DNA of 64,000 nt from contig NC_085872.1 in NCBI RefSeq assembly GCF_034702125.1, forward strand, positions 33,096,876 through 33,160,875, given 5' to 3'. The stretch comes from Engraulis encrasicolus. Taxonomy: Eukaryota > Chordata > Actinopteri > Clupeiformes > Engraulidae. A program made the translations under genes and the position numbers. The notes under the pieces are model-generated. The model had not been told where the DNA came from, ran no database searches, and saw nothing but the letters and a program-made list of their open reading frames with translations. This document shows positions 53,850 through 64,000 of the stretch, one piece after another. Within the stretch, counting starts at the first letter, position 1. The number at the start of each line of letters is the position of its first letter.

Positions 53850-54313
53850 GCTGAATTGTGCTGTAGGGGGAGAGACTGGTGGTGAAATCAGAGGCCACCA
53901 CATTTCGAAGGGCCATTCCTTGAGTGGCATCACCTCACTGCTGGGAAATCTCCCCTCCACTGAGTATGAAGAAGCAGCCTGGGAGAGGTAACAAGTGGCA
54001 GCCACGCTTCGGTGTTCTGTGCTGAAGGAAATCGCAGACAGTGCCTTGCTTTTGACTCTGACAATCCTGATGTTCAAAAGCATCTTGAAGTGTGTCTTAT
54101 TGAGCTGGCAGAAGCCTAATAGGGAGCGGTTGCTCCCCTTTGCAGTTCTTCAAGTGCTTTGAATGTTGAAACGCTTCACTATTGGCTGGCCTAGCAATTA
54201 TCCATCGAGGGCCTTGGTGCTGTTGCAGGCACCCAGGAGTGTGGAGAGGTGAGAGGGGTAACAAATGAAACCTTCCCCCACAAACCCTTCGCAACTACAT
54301 TCCACCCAAACAA
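53850..54313. other. Intron 3' of the 88-bp exon, nothing recognised
   Basis: Open minus frames here (53838-54083, 54097-54294) show no protein features. Confidence 0.4.
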
Positions 54314-54370
54314 ACACACACACACACGCACGCACTAACGAATGCTCGCACGCACGCACGGACACACACA
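54314..54370. repeat. Short (AC)n/(ACGC)n tracts beside a splice donor
   Basis: AC runs at 54314-54334 and 54362-54370 with GCACGC between; GU-rich in the sgcz RNA, 35-90 nt downstream of the donor at 54405. Confidence 0.9.
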
Positions 54371-54405
54371 GTGAATATGAGTGCATTTTTGGATGAGGTA
54401 CTCAC

Positions 54406-54493
54406 CCACAGTGAGCTGTCCAGTCAGTTGACCGATGTTATTACGTGCATTGACCGTCACATTCCTGTCAGATTGAAGGATGAGTGGGCTGTC
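54406..54493 (-). CDS. sgcz: Sarcoglycan (zeta-like) internal exon, 88 bp
   Basis: This is the most upstream exon of the gene in the window. On the minus strand it is preceded by a pyrimidine-rich acceptor (CTTTTTACAG) and followed by a strong donor (G|GTGAGTACC). It enters in phase 0 and leaves one base of the next codon. It reads DSPLILQSDRNVTVNARN, then NIGQLTGQLTV. The NVTVNARN stretch, with the N-glycosylation sequon NVT, is a hallmark of the gamma/delta/zeta sarcoglycans, single-pass type II glycoproteins of the dystrophin complex at the muscle membrane; this part is extracellular. The LQSDRN and GQLTGQLT wording fits zeta better than gamma or delta, from memory of the family. The frame continues without a break into the exon at 25748-25870. 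Family certain, paralogue likely. Confidence 0.9.
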
Positions 54494-54840
54494 CTGTAAA
54501 AAGAATAATGCAGGGAAACAAAAAAAGAAAGGATATTACGTTAAAGATCGACATGACAGTTTTGTTTGATAACATGCTCGACGTGTGGTGGAAGAAATTA
54601 GATCGTTTAGAGCAAAAGATCAGCAAGTGTATGTGTTTGTAGAGTAGAGAGTAGAGTGCTTTTATTGTCACTATATAAATACAGTGAGATTCTGTTTGGA
54701 AGCAACCCACAAATGTCCACAAAATAAAATATATATTAACAGTATAATAAATAATATCTAAAAGTCCATGTGCATCTCACAGTATAGAGAGTCCTGAAGT
54801 ATTGAGGGGGGCAGGTGACGTATTGAGTTCAAAAGTCTAA

Positions 54841-55178
54841 CCGCAGAGATACACCAACGGCGATCTGAGCGAGTCGAGCGACGGAAGTAATTGACTTTGT
54901 ATTGAGTCGAGAGACAAAAGCGATTCTGGAGACTAGAGCGATTTGCGCGACGAGCGCGACAATTTGAAGTTGAAATCTTTTCAACTTTCTATGACGCGGT
55001 TCGGCGACAAGCCGCGACAGCCAATGACTGTATAGAGGTCAGTGACCACAGCCAATGGGAATGCTTCAATGCTTTGCCTTCTGCCTGTACGGACATACTC
55101 TAGTCTCCTCAATCTCTCGTATCGCTTGCTGCTACACTCTGTCGCTTGAATCGCGTCGCCGCTGGTGTATCTCTGCGG
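54841..55178. mobile_element. Harbinger-like MITE inside the LINE fragment, 338 bp
   Basis: CCGCAGAGATACACCAACGG at the left and, from the right, CCGCAGAGATACACCAGCGG (one mismatch) are flanked by TAA at 54838-54840 and 55179-55181. Subterminal GAGCGAGTCGAGCGAC-type motifs recall the 24133-24640 element. Confidence 0.85.
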
Positions 55179-55196
55179 TAATGGCTAAGTCTAATG

Positions 55197-55690
55197 TGTG
55201 CAGCTGGTGTACCAAGATGTAATGTTCTATGTAATCACTGATTCAATTGTACACCTGCAGAAATTAGTGAGCAGATCTCATGGTAGCTGGGCCTTCTTTA
55301 GAGTCCGCAGGAAATATAGCCTTTGGGATCCCTTTTTAGCTATTGCAGAAGTGTTGGCGCTCCATGACAAGTCCTGGCTGATGTGCACACCCAGGAATCT
55401 GAAGCTCTGTACTACCTCCACTGGCTCCCCTCCGATGTTGATGGGTTGGTGGTAGGGGTTGCCCTGGCCACACCGCCTGAAGTCAAGGATCACCTCCTTC
55501 CTTGTCTTGGAGTTCAGGGCCAGGTTGTTGTCTTGGCTCCAGTGTGCCAGCTGCTCCACCTCCTCTCTGTAGGCCGTCTCGTTGTTGTCAGAGATCAGAC
55601 CAATCACGGTTCTGTCGTCAGCAAATTTAATGATGGTGTTTGTGCTGTGCTTAGGATCACAGTCATGAGTGAAGAGGGAGTACAAAAAAG
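55197..55690 (-). pseudogene. LINE reverse-transcriptase fragment
   Basis: The 135-codon frame (55278-55685) reads THDCDPKHSTNTIIKFADD, with KFADD as the YADD box (residues 20-24), then LNSKTRKEVILDFRR, GGEPVEVVQSFRFLGVHIS and GSQRLYFLRTLKKAQLP before a stop. In the same frame after the stop ICSLI-FCRCTIESVI-like thumb sequence continues to about 55197. Upstream RT motifs are absent, so it is dead. It is a different LINE lineage from 14873-17521 (KFADD versus KFSDD). Confidence 0.85.
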
Positions 55691-55773
55691 TTGTGTTGAT
55701 CTGTTTGACTGTGTGTGTTTACAGTAACTTTCTGTGCCATTTCATATATCAAAGGGCTTCAGGGATTTGTGTC

Positions 55774-56981
<1,208 letters not shown>

Positions 56982-57194
56982 GTAGAGAGGTTGAGCTCCC
57001 TGCTGAGTATCTAGCACACACTGTTCTCCACGTCTCTTGCCCAGATGCATACTAACTAGCCTCCTGCCAATGTGCCACTCAGCAGAGATTATGAATGCAT
57101 ATGTCTACTGCTACAGTGTATCTCGGGGTGATCTGTATGTTCACTGCAGCCATTGCTGTGTATTTTAAATATGCTTTAAATATATTTTATATAT

Positions 57195-57420
57195 TAAATT
57201 ACATTTCAGTGACATCACAACTCGTTGACTGTGTGACTGTGTGACTGTGTGAATATTTACATCTCTTAAAAGAATGTCAGAGCTGCCTGTTTTTTTCTGA
57301 CCTTCACATAAGCCAGATTAGCAAACAATATACTCAACTTCAACAGCATGAACCACAACTTGCTAAAATGCTGTGCATTTTATTACATTAAATTACATTT
57401 CAGAGACATCGGAACTTGTT
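57195..57420. repeat. Duplicated segment bracketed by 34-bp direct repeats
   Basis: AAATTACATTTCAGTGACAT..AACTCGTTGA (57195-57228) and AAATTACATTTCAGAGACAT..AACTTGTTGA (57384-57418) flank a copy of the 52887-53008 segment (57245-57370). Confidence 0.75.
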
Positions 57421-57424
57421 GAAT

Positions 57425-57830
57425 TATTGGCTCTGCTGAATCATCTGTTAGGCCAGATTAATCAGCACACAGTAAGCGTTTGTGGGATTCACTTCACTCC
57501 AGACTGCTGAGAACAAAACCAAGTTACTTGATATTTCCCAACAAGATCTAACACATGACAGACTTCAACACCAAGGCGTTGGTTGGATAAACACGATGAT
57601 ATAGGCGGATGCAGTGGTGGCACAGTAAAATGTCAAACGTTTCATGGCATGTCTCCAGGCCGATGGGGGGTATGTTATTGAGAGTGCTGCCAGGTGTCTG
57701 AGTTGTTCCCGGGGGCCTCTGACTGCTCCCCTGCTTCCTCTCCCCCTTCACCCCGTTTGCTCAGCAGAACTAATATTAGGCTCAGTCTGATGATGTCACC
57801 ACAGCCCACGAAGCCACAACACCAAGGTTG
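57425..57830. other. Intron, nothing recognised
   Basis: Plain sequence between the duplicated segment and a (GA)n tract. Confidence 0.4.
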
Positions 57831-57833
57831 AAA

Positions 57834-58905
<1,072 letters not shown>

Positions 58906-58906
58906 C

Positions 58907-58987
58907 TCTGTCTCTGTCTCTGTCTCTGTCTCTGTCTCTGTCTCTGTCTCTGTCTCTCTCTCTGTGTTTCTCTCTCTCTCTTTCTCT

Positions 58988-59033
<46 letters not shown>
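58907..59033. repeat. (TCTGTC)n-(TC)n compound microsatellite
   Basis: About eight TCTGTC hexamers, then TC and TTTC variants, then pure TC. Confidence 0.95.
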
Positions 59034-59035
<2 letters not shown>

Positions 59036-59044
59036 CTCTGTGAG

Positions 59045-59860
59045 AAAAGGATGTTGACAGCTTATTTTGAGGAGTTTGATGGTATAAATCGATCCCTTGC
59101 TCTTGTCTTGCCTCTGTCATAGCCCAGCAGGGCTAGGTGGCGAGCTCTTCTGTCTTTCCGCACTCTTGGCCATAACTTTGAATAATTAATTTGGATACTT
59201 GTCACTCTCCTGCCACACTGTCATGCAACAAAAGCCAATTACCCCAGACACAAATTGGTTTTCCAAGCATGTGTGCATCCCTCCCCCTTCATCATCAGCC
59301 ACCAACCTTTCATTGTGGCTCTCAAGGTCAAAAAGCTACACGTCACCGTTGTCATTTGTGTGTGTAAATGGTTATATTGGAGACTGACTGGGGTTAAATG
59401 GGATCATTGTTTATGTCTTGATTTTTTTTTTTAAGTTATAGGTTTACATTAAAATGCATCGCCTAATGCAACAGCAAGGTGCTCAGTATGGATGTGTCCA
59501 TGTGTATGATTAAAAATGGCCAAGTTAGTGAAGACATCTTCAGCAATTACTGTCCATGTCCAATATCTGACATAGTTTCCTCATATACAGTATAGTAACT
59601 CTCAAAATATTTTACAGGTGAACCTGATGCATGTAAGTTAGCCTAGTTCTCAGCAGACCTGTGTTAGTTCCACACAGATCCGCTCCACAGACGGCTCCAT
59701 AAGCAGCACACACAGGTCTGGTTCACAGTGTTATTTGGGGATCCTTATTGGCAAGGAACTTGACGAAGCAAATGTTGCTTCAAATAACAATGGTGGCTCA
59801 CATCAAGGCCTCACTTCTCAACTGCATTGCAGACTTAACCATATATTGATTATTTTTACA
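59045..59860. other. Intron, nothing recognised
   Basis: T10 run at about 59425; otherwise plain. Confidence 0.4.
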
Positions 59861-59861
59861 T

Positions 59862-59920
59862 TGCATTACATTACATTACATTTAGCAGACGCCTTTGACC
59901 AAAGCGACTTAGAAGAAGGA
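59862..59920 (-). repeat. SINE-type 3' tail with (TGTAA)n
   Basis: Minus strand: AAGTCGCTTTGGTCAAAGGC, GTCTGCTAAA, then TGTAATGTAATGTAATGCAA. The AGTCGCTTTGGA-AAAAGCGTCTGCTAAATG tail is shared by common fish SINEs and their LINE partners (from memory). No tRNA head is seen on the 5' side, so it is truncated. Confidence 0.65.
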
Positions 59921-59924
59921 AATT

Positions 59925-60520
59925 CAAGCAAGAACAGGGTAAGGGGTCAGCGCAGAGTACCACAGTATACAAGTAATTAATAACAAAATTTAGATAATAA
60001 ACAAAGACATCTATGTGCAGTGTACAGTTACCTGGGCCCAGTTTCAAGCCCCTCATCTCTTTTCATTCACCACTTCAATTATGATTACTGATGAAGAGCA
60101 CCATGGGGACCAATCCTGCAATGTGCACCAATCTGACCTCAACTGGGACTGACGTCTTCCTATTTGAGACATTGGAATGCTTTGGTGTCATGGCATGTCA
60201 CAAATAGGTGATGACCGTATAGTTGTGAAGCAGTCATAGTAACAATGATGGTCTTTTTATAGTTGGATATATTGAGAGAGCGGTTGAGAGAGAGAGGTTG
60301 AGAGAGATTTCAAATTCAGAGTCAGTTTTATTTATGTAGTCTTTTAAAGTTAGCCTATTTTTTTTATCACAAGACCCACATGCTGCCTCAGCAAATAATC
60401 TCCTTATTAATGCAGACATGTCAACCTGCCAAAGGTTTCAGTATTCAGTTCACTTTGATAAAGCATTGCACTGGAGATGCTGCTTTGGAACAGAATCCAA
60501 TTAGCAGATTATTAAGTAGG
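59925..60520. other. Intron, nothing recognised
   Basis: A small (GAGAGCGGTT)-like repetition at 60274-60307; nothing more. Confidence 0.4.
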
Positions 60521-60522
60521 GT

Positions 60523-60577
60523 TGTGTGTGTGTATGTGTGTGTGTGCGTGTTTGTGTGTGAGTGTGTGCGTGTGCGT

Positions 60578-60648
<71 letters not shown>

Positions 60649-60662
60649 TGTGTGTGTATGTG
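60523..60662. repeat. (TG)n microsatellite with GTGC variants
   Basis: About 30 pure TG units framed by GTGTGC variants. Confidence 0.95.
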
Positions 60663-60663
60663 C

Positions 60664-61000
60664 ATGCGCTAAATGGGTTTGGGAGTAGTTCTGTACACCA
60701 TGCTTATCAGTAGTTCAGCTCTGCCTGCTCGACAAGCAATGCTAATATAGAGAGAGAGAAGAAGCAAAGACAGCCACACATTTAAGGCTCTGATGACTCA
60801 AGAGAGGCTGCCACTGACAGGAGAATATGGAAAGGGAGGACAACAGCGCACAAAAGACAAGATAAATTAATCAACAACAGCAGCAGCATCCTCTGGTGCG
60901 TTTAGCCCACTTCATTTGGTGTAGTCACTTAACGAGGGTGTTAATGAAGGCAGTCATTGCTGTCATGGACTACCATTAACTTTACCACCTGTACTCTCGT
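60664..61000. other. Intron, nothing recognised
   Basis: Plain sequence up to the hAT element at 61009. Confidence 0.4.
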
Positions 61001-61008
61001 CTCGCGTA

Positions 61009-61556
61009 CAGGGCGGGACTGGGAGAGAAATAGGGCCCAGGCACCTTTAAAGGGGTAGGCCACTATTTTTGGGCTTAATACAGTTAAAATCGTTGGCTGG
61101 GGTTTATAAAGGTGGTAAAGTGTCTTATTTTTCATGTTAAGCGCTGTCTTGCTTTAGGACAAGTTAAAAGAGGGAATATGTCGCTAAGCTAGTGAAAGTC
61201 AATGTATCCATGTAGCATGCTAGAATGCTACATGGATACATTGACTTTCACTAGCTTAGCGACATATTCCCTCTTTTAACTTGTCCTAAAGCAAGACAGC
61301 GCTTAACATGAAAAATAAGACACTTTACCACCTTTATAAACCCCAGCCAACGCTTTTAACTGTATTAAGCCCCAAAATGGTGGCATACCCCTTTAAGGGG
61401 AACCTCATAATTAGTGGTGCAGAACTGACTCACCGGTTATTTTTTATTATAATTTATTTTTTAATATTTTTTTATTTCTGAAAATAAAATAGGGGCCCAC
61501 GAGGGTGCAGGTCCAACGGGAAATGCCCGCTATGCCAGATGGCCAGCCCAGCCCTG
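61009..61556 (-). mobile_element. hAT-type MITE, CAGGGCTGG family, copy 3, interrupted
   Basis: Reverse copy of the 26.5- and 41.5-kb elements: CAGGGCGGGACTGGGAGAGA at the left, GGCCAGCCCAGCCCTG at the right, flanks ctcgcgta / ctcgcata (7 of 8 bp). A 342-bp palindromic element occupies its CCTTTAAGG site, so 206 bp of hAT sequence remain. Confidence 0.92.
61051..61392. mobile_element. Palindromic (foldback) MITE at TTAA, 342 bp
   Basis: Two arms of about 168 bp are reverse complements with only a handful of mismatches, meeting at about 61222 (CCATGTAGCAT-GCTAGA-ATGCTACATGG). It is flanked by TTAA at 61047-61050 and 61393-61396. The ends AGGGGTAGGCCAC / ATGCCACC..ACCCCT resemble other TTAA-type MITEs such as the one at 23853. 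Non-coding. Confidence 0.93.
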
Positions 61557-61564
61557 CTCGCATA

Positions 61565-62985
61565 TGGTTGTGCTCAAATAAATGAGGTGCTTGGTTATTA
61601 AAACAGTTGTTGTCTATCCTTGTGAGTTGGGTTACAATGAATACAAGACAGGGAAGACACTAGCAGTGTCCAAGCTTTTTGGGGGGGAAATACATCTGGG
61701 CTGACTAAACAATAAAATAATAGCACTGGATTCTGTCACAGCATTGCAATGCACAATAAACAGTGGCTAGATGGTGTTTAGTTTGTTTACCGGCTCTTGC
61801 TGAGTTTCATGCAATTAAAAACTTTAGAAAACTTCATGTATTGTGCCAGATAAACAAATAATTGGGTACAAAGATAGATGTTTAAGACTTCCCAAACAAA
61901 GCAAGCTATCATGACATAAAATGAAATGGATTTCCTGTTTAACACCAAAACAAGGGAACATTTCATCATTCAAATAGCCTACTTTCCAGAACCCATGAAC
62001 AAAAAAAAAATCTTTGCAAATGGGTGCTGAACAAGACAAACAATACACATGTATATGCACCCTACATACAGATGCACATATCCCTAAAAAACATTCTATT
62101 TTTTTCATAGTGCCTTGCCCAGACCCTAGTAAGACTACCAACAAACGTTTTAGTAGTAGTTTATTAAAATAGTTGTATCTTCAAGCTAAACAATACTTGA
62201 AACTACCACTGACGGATTATTATGTGACCGCCTGCTCTGCATCCTACCACATGTGAGTTCATGAGTCCAGGGATATGTCCATCTGTCGGTAATAGATTTT
62301 TGTTATTGTGTGATGGGTGGACAGATTTTGATCAGATCTAATATTATCTAATCTATCTAATCTATCTAATACAAATATTTAAAGTGAATGTTTTTGGATT
62401 CAAGATGTTTTGTCTGTTCCACTGTTAGACTTCTTGAATTCTTATTCCGATGTGGGAAAAAAAGAAAAGATGTATGCAACTGTGGAGAGTGAACGTGTCA
62501 GGACTGAAGTAACCCCAAGGTAACCTGGATAATTAAGAATTTTCACAGATATTTTGGACACCAACTCTTTCAAGATATCCAACTTTCAATATGGCGGAAG
62601 AGGCATAATAATCCATGTTTTGGTGTTTACTTCAATCTACTTTCATCCAACAAAAATAATTCCTCAATAAATCATGCTAGTTTTTATTCTTAGCACTCAT
62701 ATAAACTCATGTGTATGCACAAAGTGAACATGAGAGGTAAAATGTTACTGGCTTAATGTTACTGGCTCAATGTTACTAGCTAAAGAGTAACTGGCTCATT
62801 GAAAAATCAAGGCTCGCTGCCAAAGCTTTGGCCCACCTGCAAGCCCACACAGAAATGGAAATAGCACCAGGGAGGTGTCCAGAAAAGGTGACCCGCACTA
62901 GATTTGTACCGTCACCGTCATTGGAGGAAGGTGTGAATAGGAAGAAAAACAGTCCTCTCGCTGGCATCTGTGAGGGTTCCCTTAG
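61565..62985. other. Intron with two tiny tandem repeats
   Basis: (ATCTA)n at about 62345-62372 and three copies of AATGTTACTGGCT at about 62743-62784; otherwise nothing recognised. Confidence 0.5.
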
Positions 62986-62987
62986 AT

Positions 62988-63056
62988 GTGTGTGTGTGCG
63001 TGTGTGCGCGTGCGTGCGTGCGTGCGTGCCTGCGTGCGTGCGTGCGTGTGTGTGTG
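62988..63056. repeat. (GTGC)n/(GT)n microsatellite
   Basis: About ten GTGC units framed by GT. Confidence 0.93.
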
Positions 63057-63240
63057 ACTATCTGGATGTCATCGACTTGTCATGATTATCTGTAATTTTT
63101 ACAATTCCTTGCTATCCATCTCATTCTTCTTTATTTTCCCTGGTCTTATTTTTATACACTTCAGTACAGCCCTGCCTCTCCTGCAACCTCCCCCTCAGTA
63201 TTTCTCCAGTATATCTCCCTCTGTGTCTTTATATACAGAA

Positions 63241-63330
63241 TGCACACACATTAGCACACACATTAGCACATATACATGTATACATACACACACACACACA
63301 CACACGCACGCGGACACATACACACACAGC
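63241..63330. repeat. Degenerate (AC)n microsatellite
   Basis: ACACATTAGC repeated twice, then about 12 AC units and ACGC variants. Confidence 0.85.
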
Positions 63331-63485
63331 GTCTTGGGGTCTACAACTTGTGCTTCCCCATGTCTAACAGACCCGTTGCATGTTTACAGGCGGTTCCCTG
63401 TCCCCAGGCAGCCAAAGCAAAGCTGTTGTGCTGATACAGACAAACATTTAATTTTGATCCGGTTTAGTGTTCACTGTTTCATTTG

Positions 63486-63610
63486 CTCACACACGCACAG
63501 AGACATGTACGCGTGCATGCGCGCAGGCATACACACATACACACACACACACATACACGCACGCATGCACGCACGCACGCACGCACACACACACGCACGC
63601 ACACACACAA

Positions 63611-63657
<47 letters not shown>

Positions 63658-63676
63658 CACACACACAGACACACAC
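63486..63676. repeat. (AC)n/(ACGC)n compound microsatellite
   Basis: Alternating AC and ACGC blocks including about nine consecutive ACGC units at 63611-63646. Confidence 0.95.
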
Positions 63677-63921
63677 TGGGTGATGGATGGCTGAGTTCAA
63701 TATTGCAGCTTCGCTTGGGAACATGAGTATAGCCTAACTGGTGAGGAATTCAGAGAGAGTTTAAATGCAAATACACACACTGCAGACAAAAAAAAAACAA
63801 AGTTGCAGTCCTCGGCAGTCTCATTTGTATGTGATACAGCAGGCGAATAGACTTGCTGTTGCCATGGAGTTACTAGGACTGAGAAATACCTGTTACACTA
63901 TTGGATTCAGGTGGACATAAC

Positions 63922-64000
63922 CACACAGTCTCACACAGTCTCACACAGTCTCACAAACAGGCACGCGCGCAGGCACGCAGGCACGCAGGCACGCAGGCAG
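63922..64000. repeat. Two adjacent minisatellites at the window edge
   Basis: CACACAGTCT x3 followed by GCAGGCAC x5; the second array continues beyond the window. Confidence 0.9.

Larger units (their letters stand above)
54640..55690 (-). mobile_element. L2/Rex1-type LINE fragment, split by a MITE
   Basis: Minus strand: a partial reverse-transcriptase frame (55197-55690), then a 3' UTR that resumes after the MITE at 54841-55178 and ends in CTCACTGTATTTATATAGTG, ACAATAAAAGCACTC and a short (CTCTA)n repeat (plus 54640-54656). It is 5'-truncated at about 55690, within the reverse transcriptase. Confidence 0.85.

Overview
The window is teleost-like nuclear DNA. Introns with vertebrate splice signals, very many long (AC)n and (AG)n microsatellites, tRNA-derived SINEs, L2/Rex1-type LINEs and dense hAT, Harbinger-like, TTAA-type and Tc1 elements all fit a ray-finned fish; I cannot fix the species.

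One host gene can be supported. Four internal exons on the minus strand (54406-54493, 25748-25870, 22396-22468, 1349-1472) join in frame with canonical splice sites to give 136 continuous residues of a sarcoglycan ectodomain, most like zeta-sarcoglycan (sgcz). The introns between them are about 28.5, 3.3 and 20.9 kb. The membrane-anchor exons would lie beyond position 64000 and the last, cysteine-rich exon below position 1, so the whole window lies within the gene body. Three of the four exons have a microsatellite of a kind bound by splicing regulators (CU, CA or GU tracts in the RNA) within about 30-200 nt of a splice site.

The rest is intron filled with repeats. From left to right: a SINE tail and exon 4 of the set (0-2 kb); two tRNA-type SINEs and a TTAA-type MITE (3-7 kb); two small hAT MITEs (11.5-12 kb); a 5'-truncated LINE with an unbroken 882-codon endonuclease/reverse-transcriptase frame (14.6-17.5 kb); hAT elements (19.4-21.9 kb); exon 3; nested MITEs (23.5-24.7 kb); exon 2; a cluster of hAT elements including a 2.0-kb one (25-32.3 kb); a microsatellite-dense zone with a dead Tc1 (33-43 kb); two adjacent AT-rich blocks (43.6-48.8 kb), each carrying many dispersed copies of its own 15-16-bp motif, which no feature class I know explains; a Harbinger-like element holding a small hAT (51.9-52.7 kb); exon 1 of the set and a LINE fragment split by a MITE (54.3-55.7 kb); a growing tandem array of microsatellite-bearing units (55.8-57 kb); and a hAT MITE split by a 342-bp near-perfect palindrome (61 kb).

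Most short open frames here are (AC)n or (AG)n read-through and are not genes. No CRISPR array, operon, rRNA or free-standing tRNA gene is visible. Family names for mobile elements rest on terminal repeats and target-site duplications read by eye.
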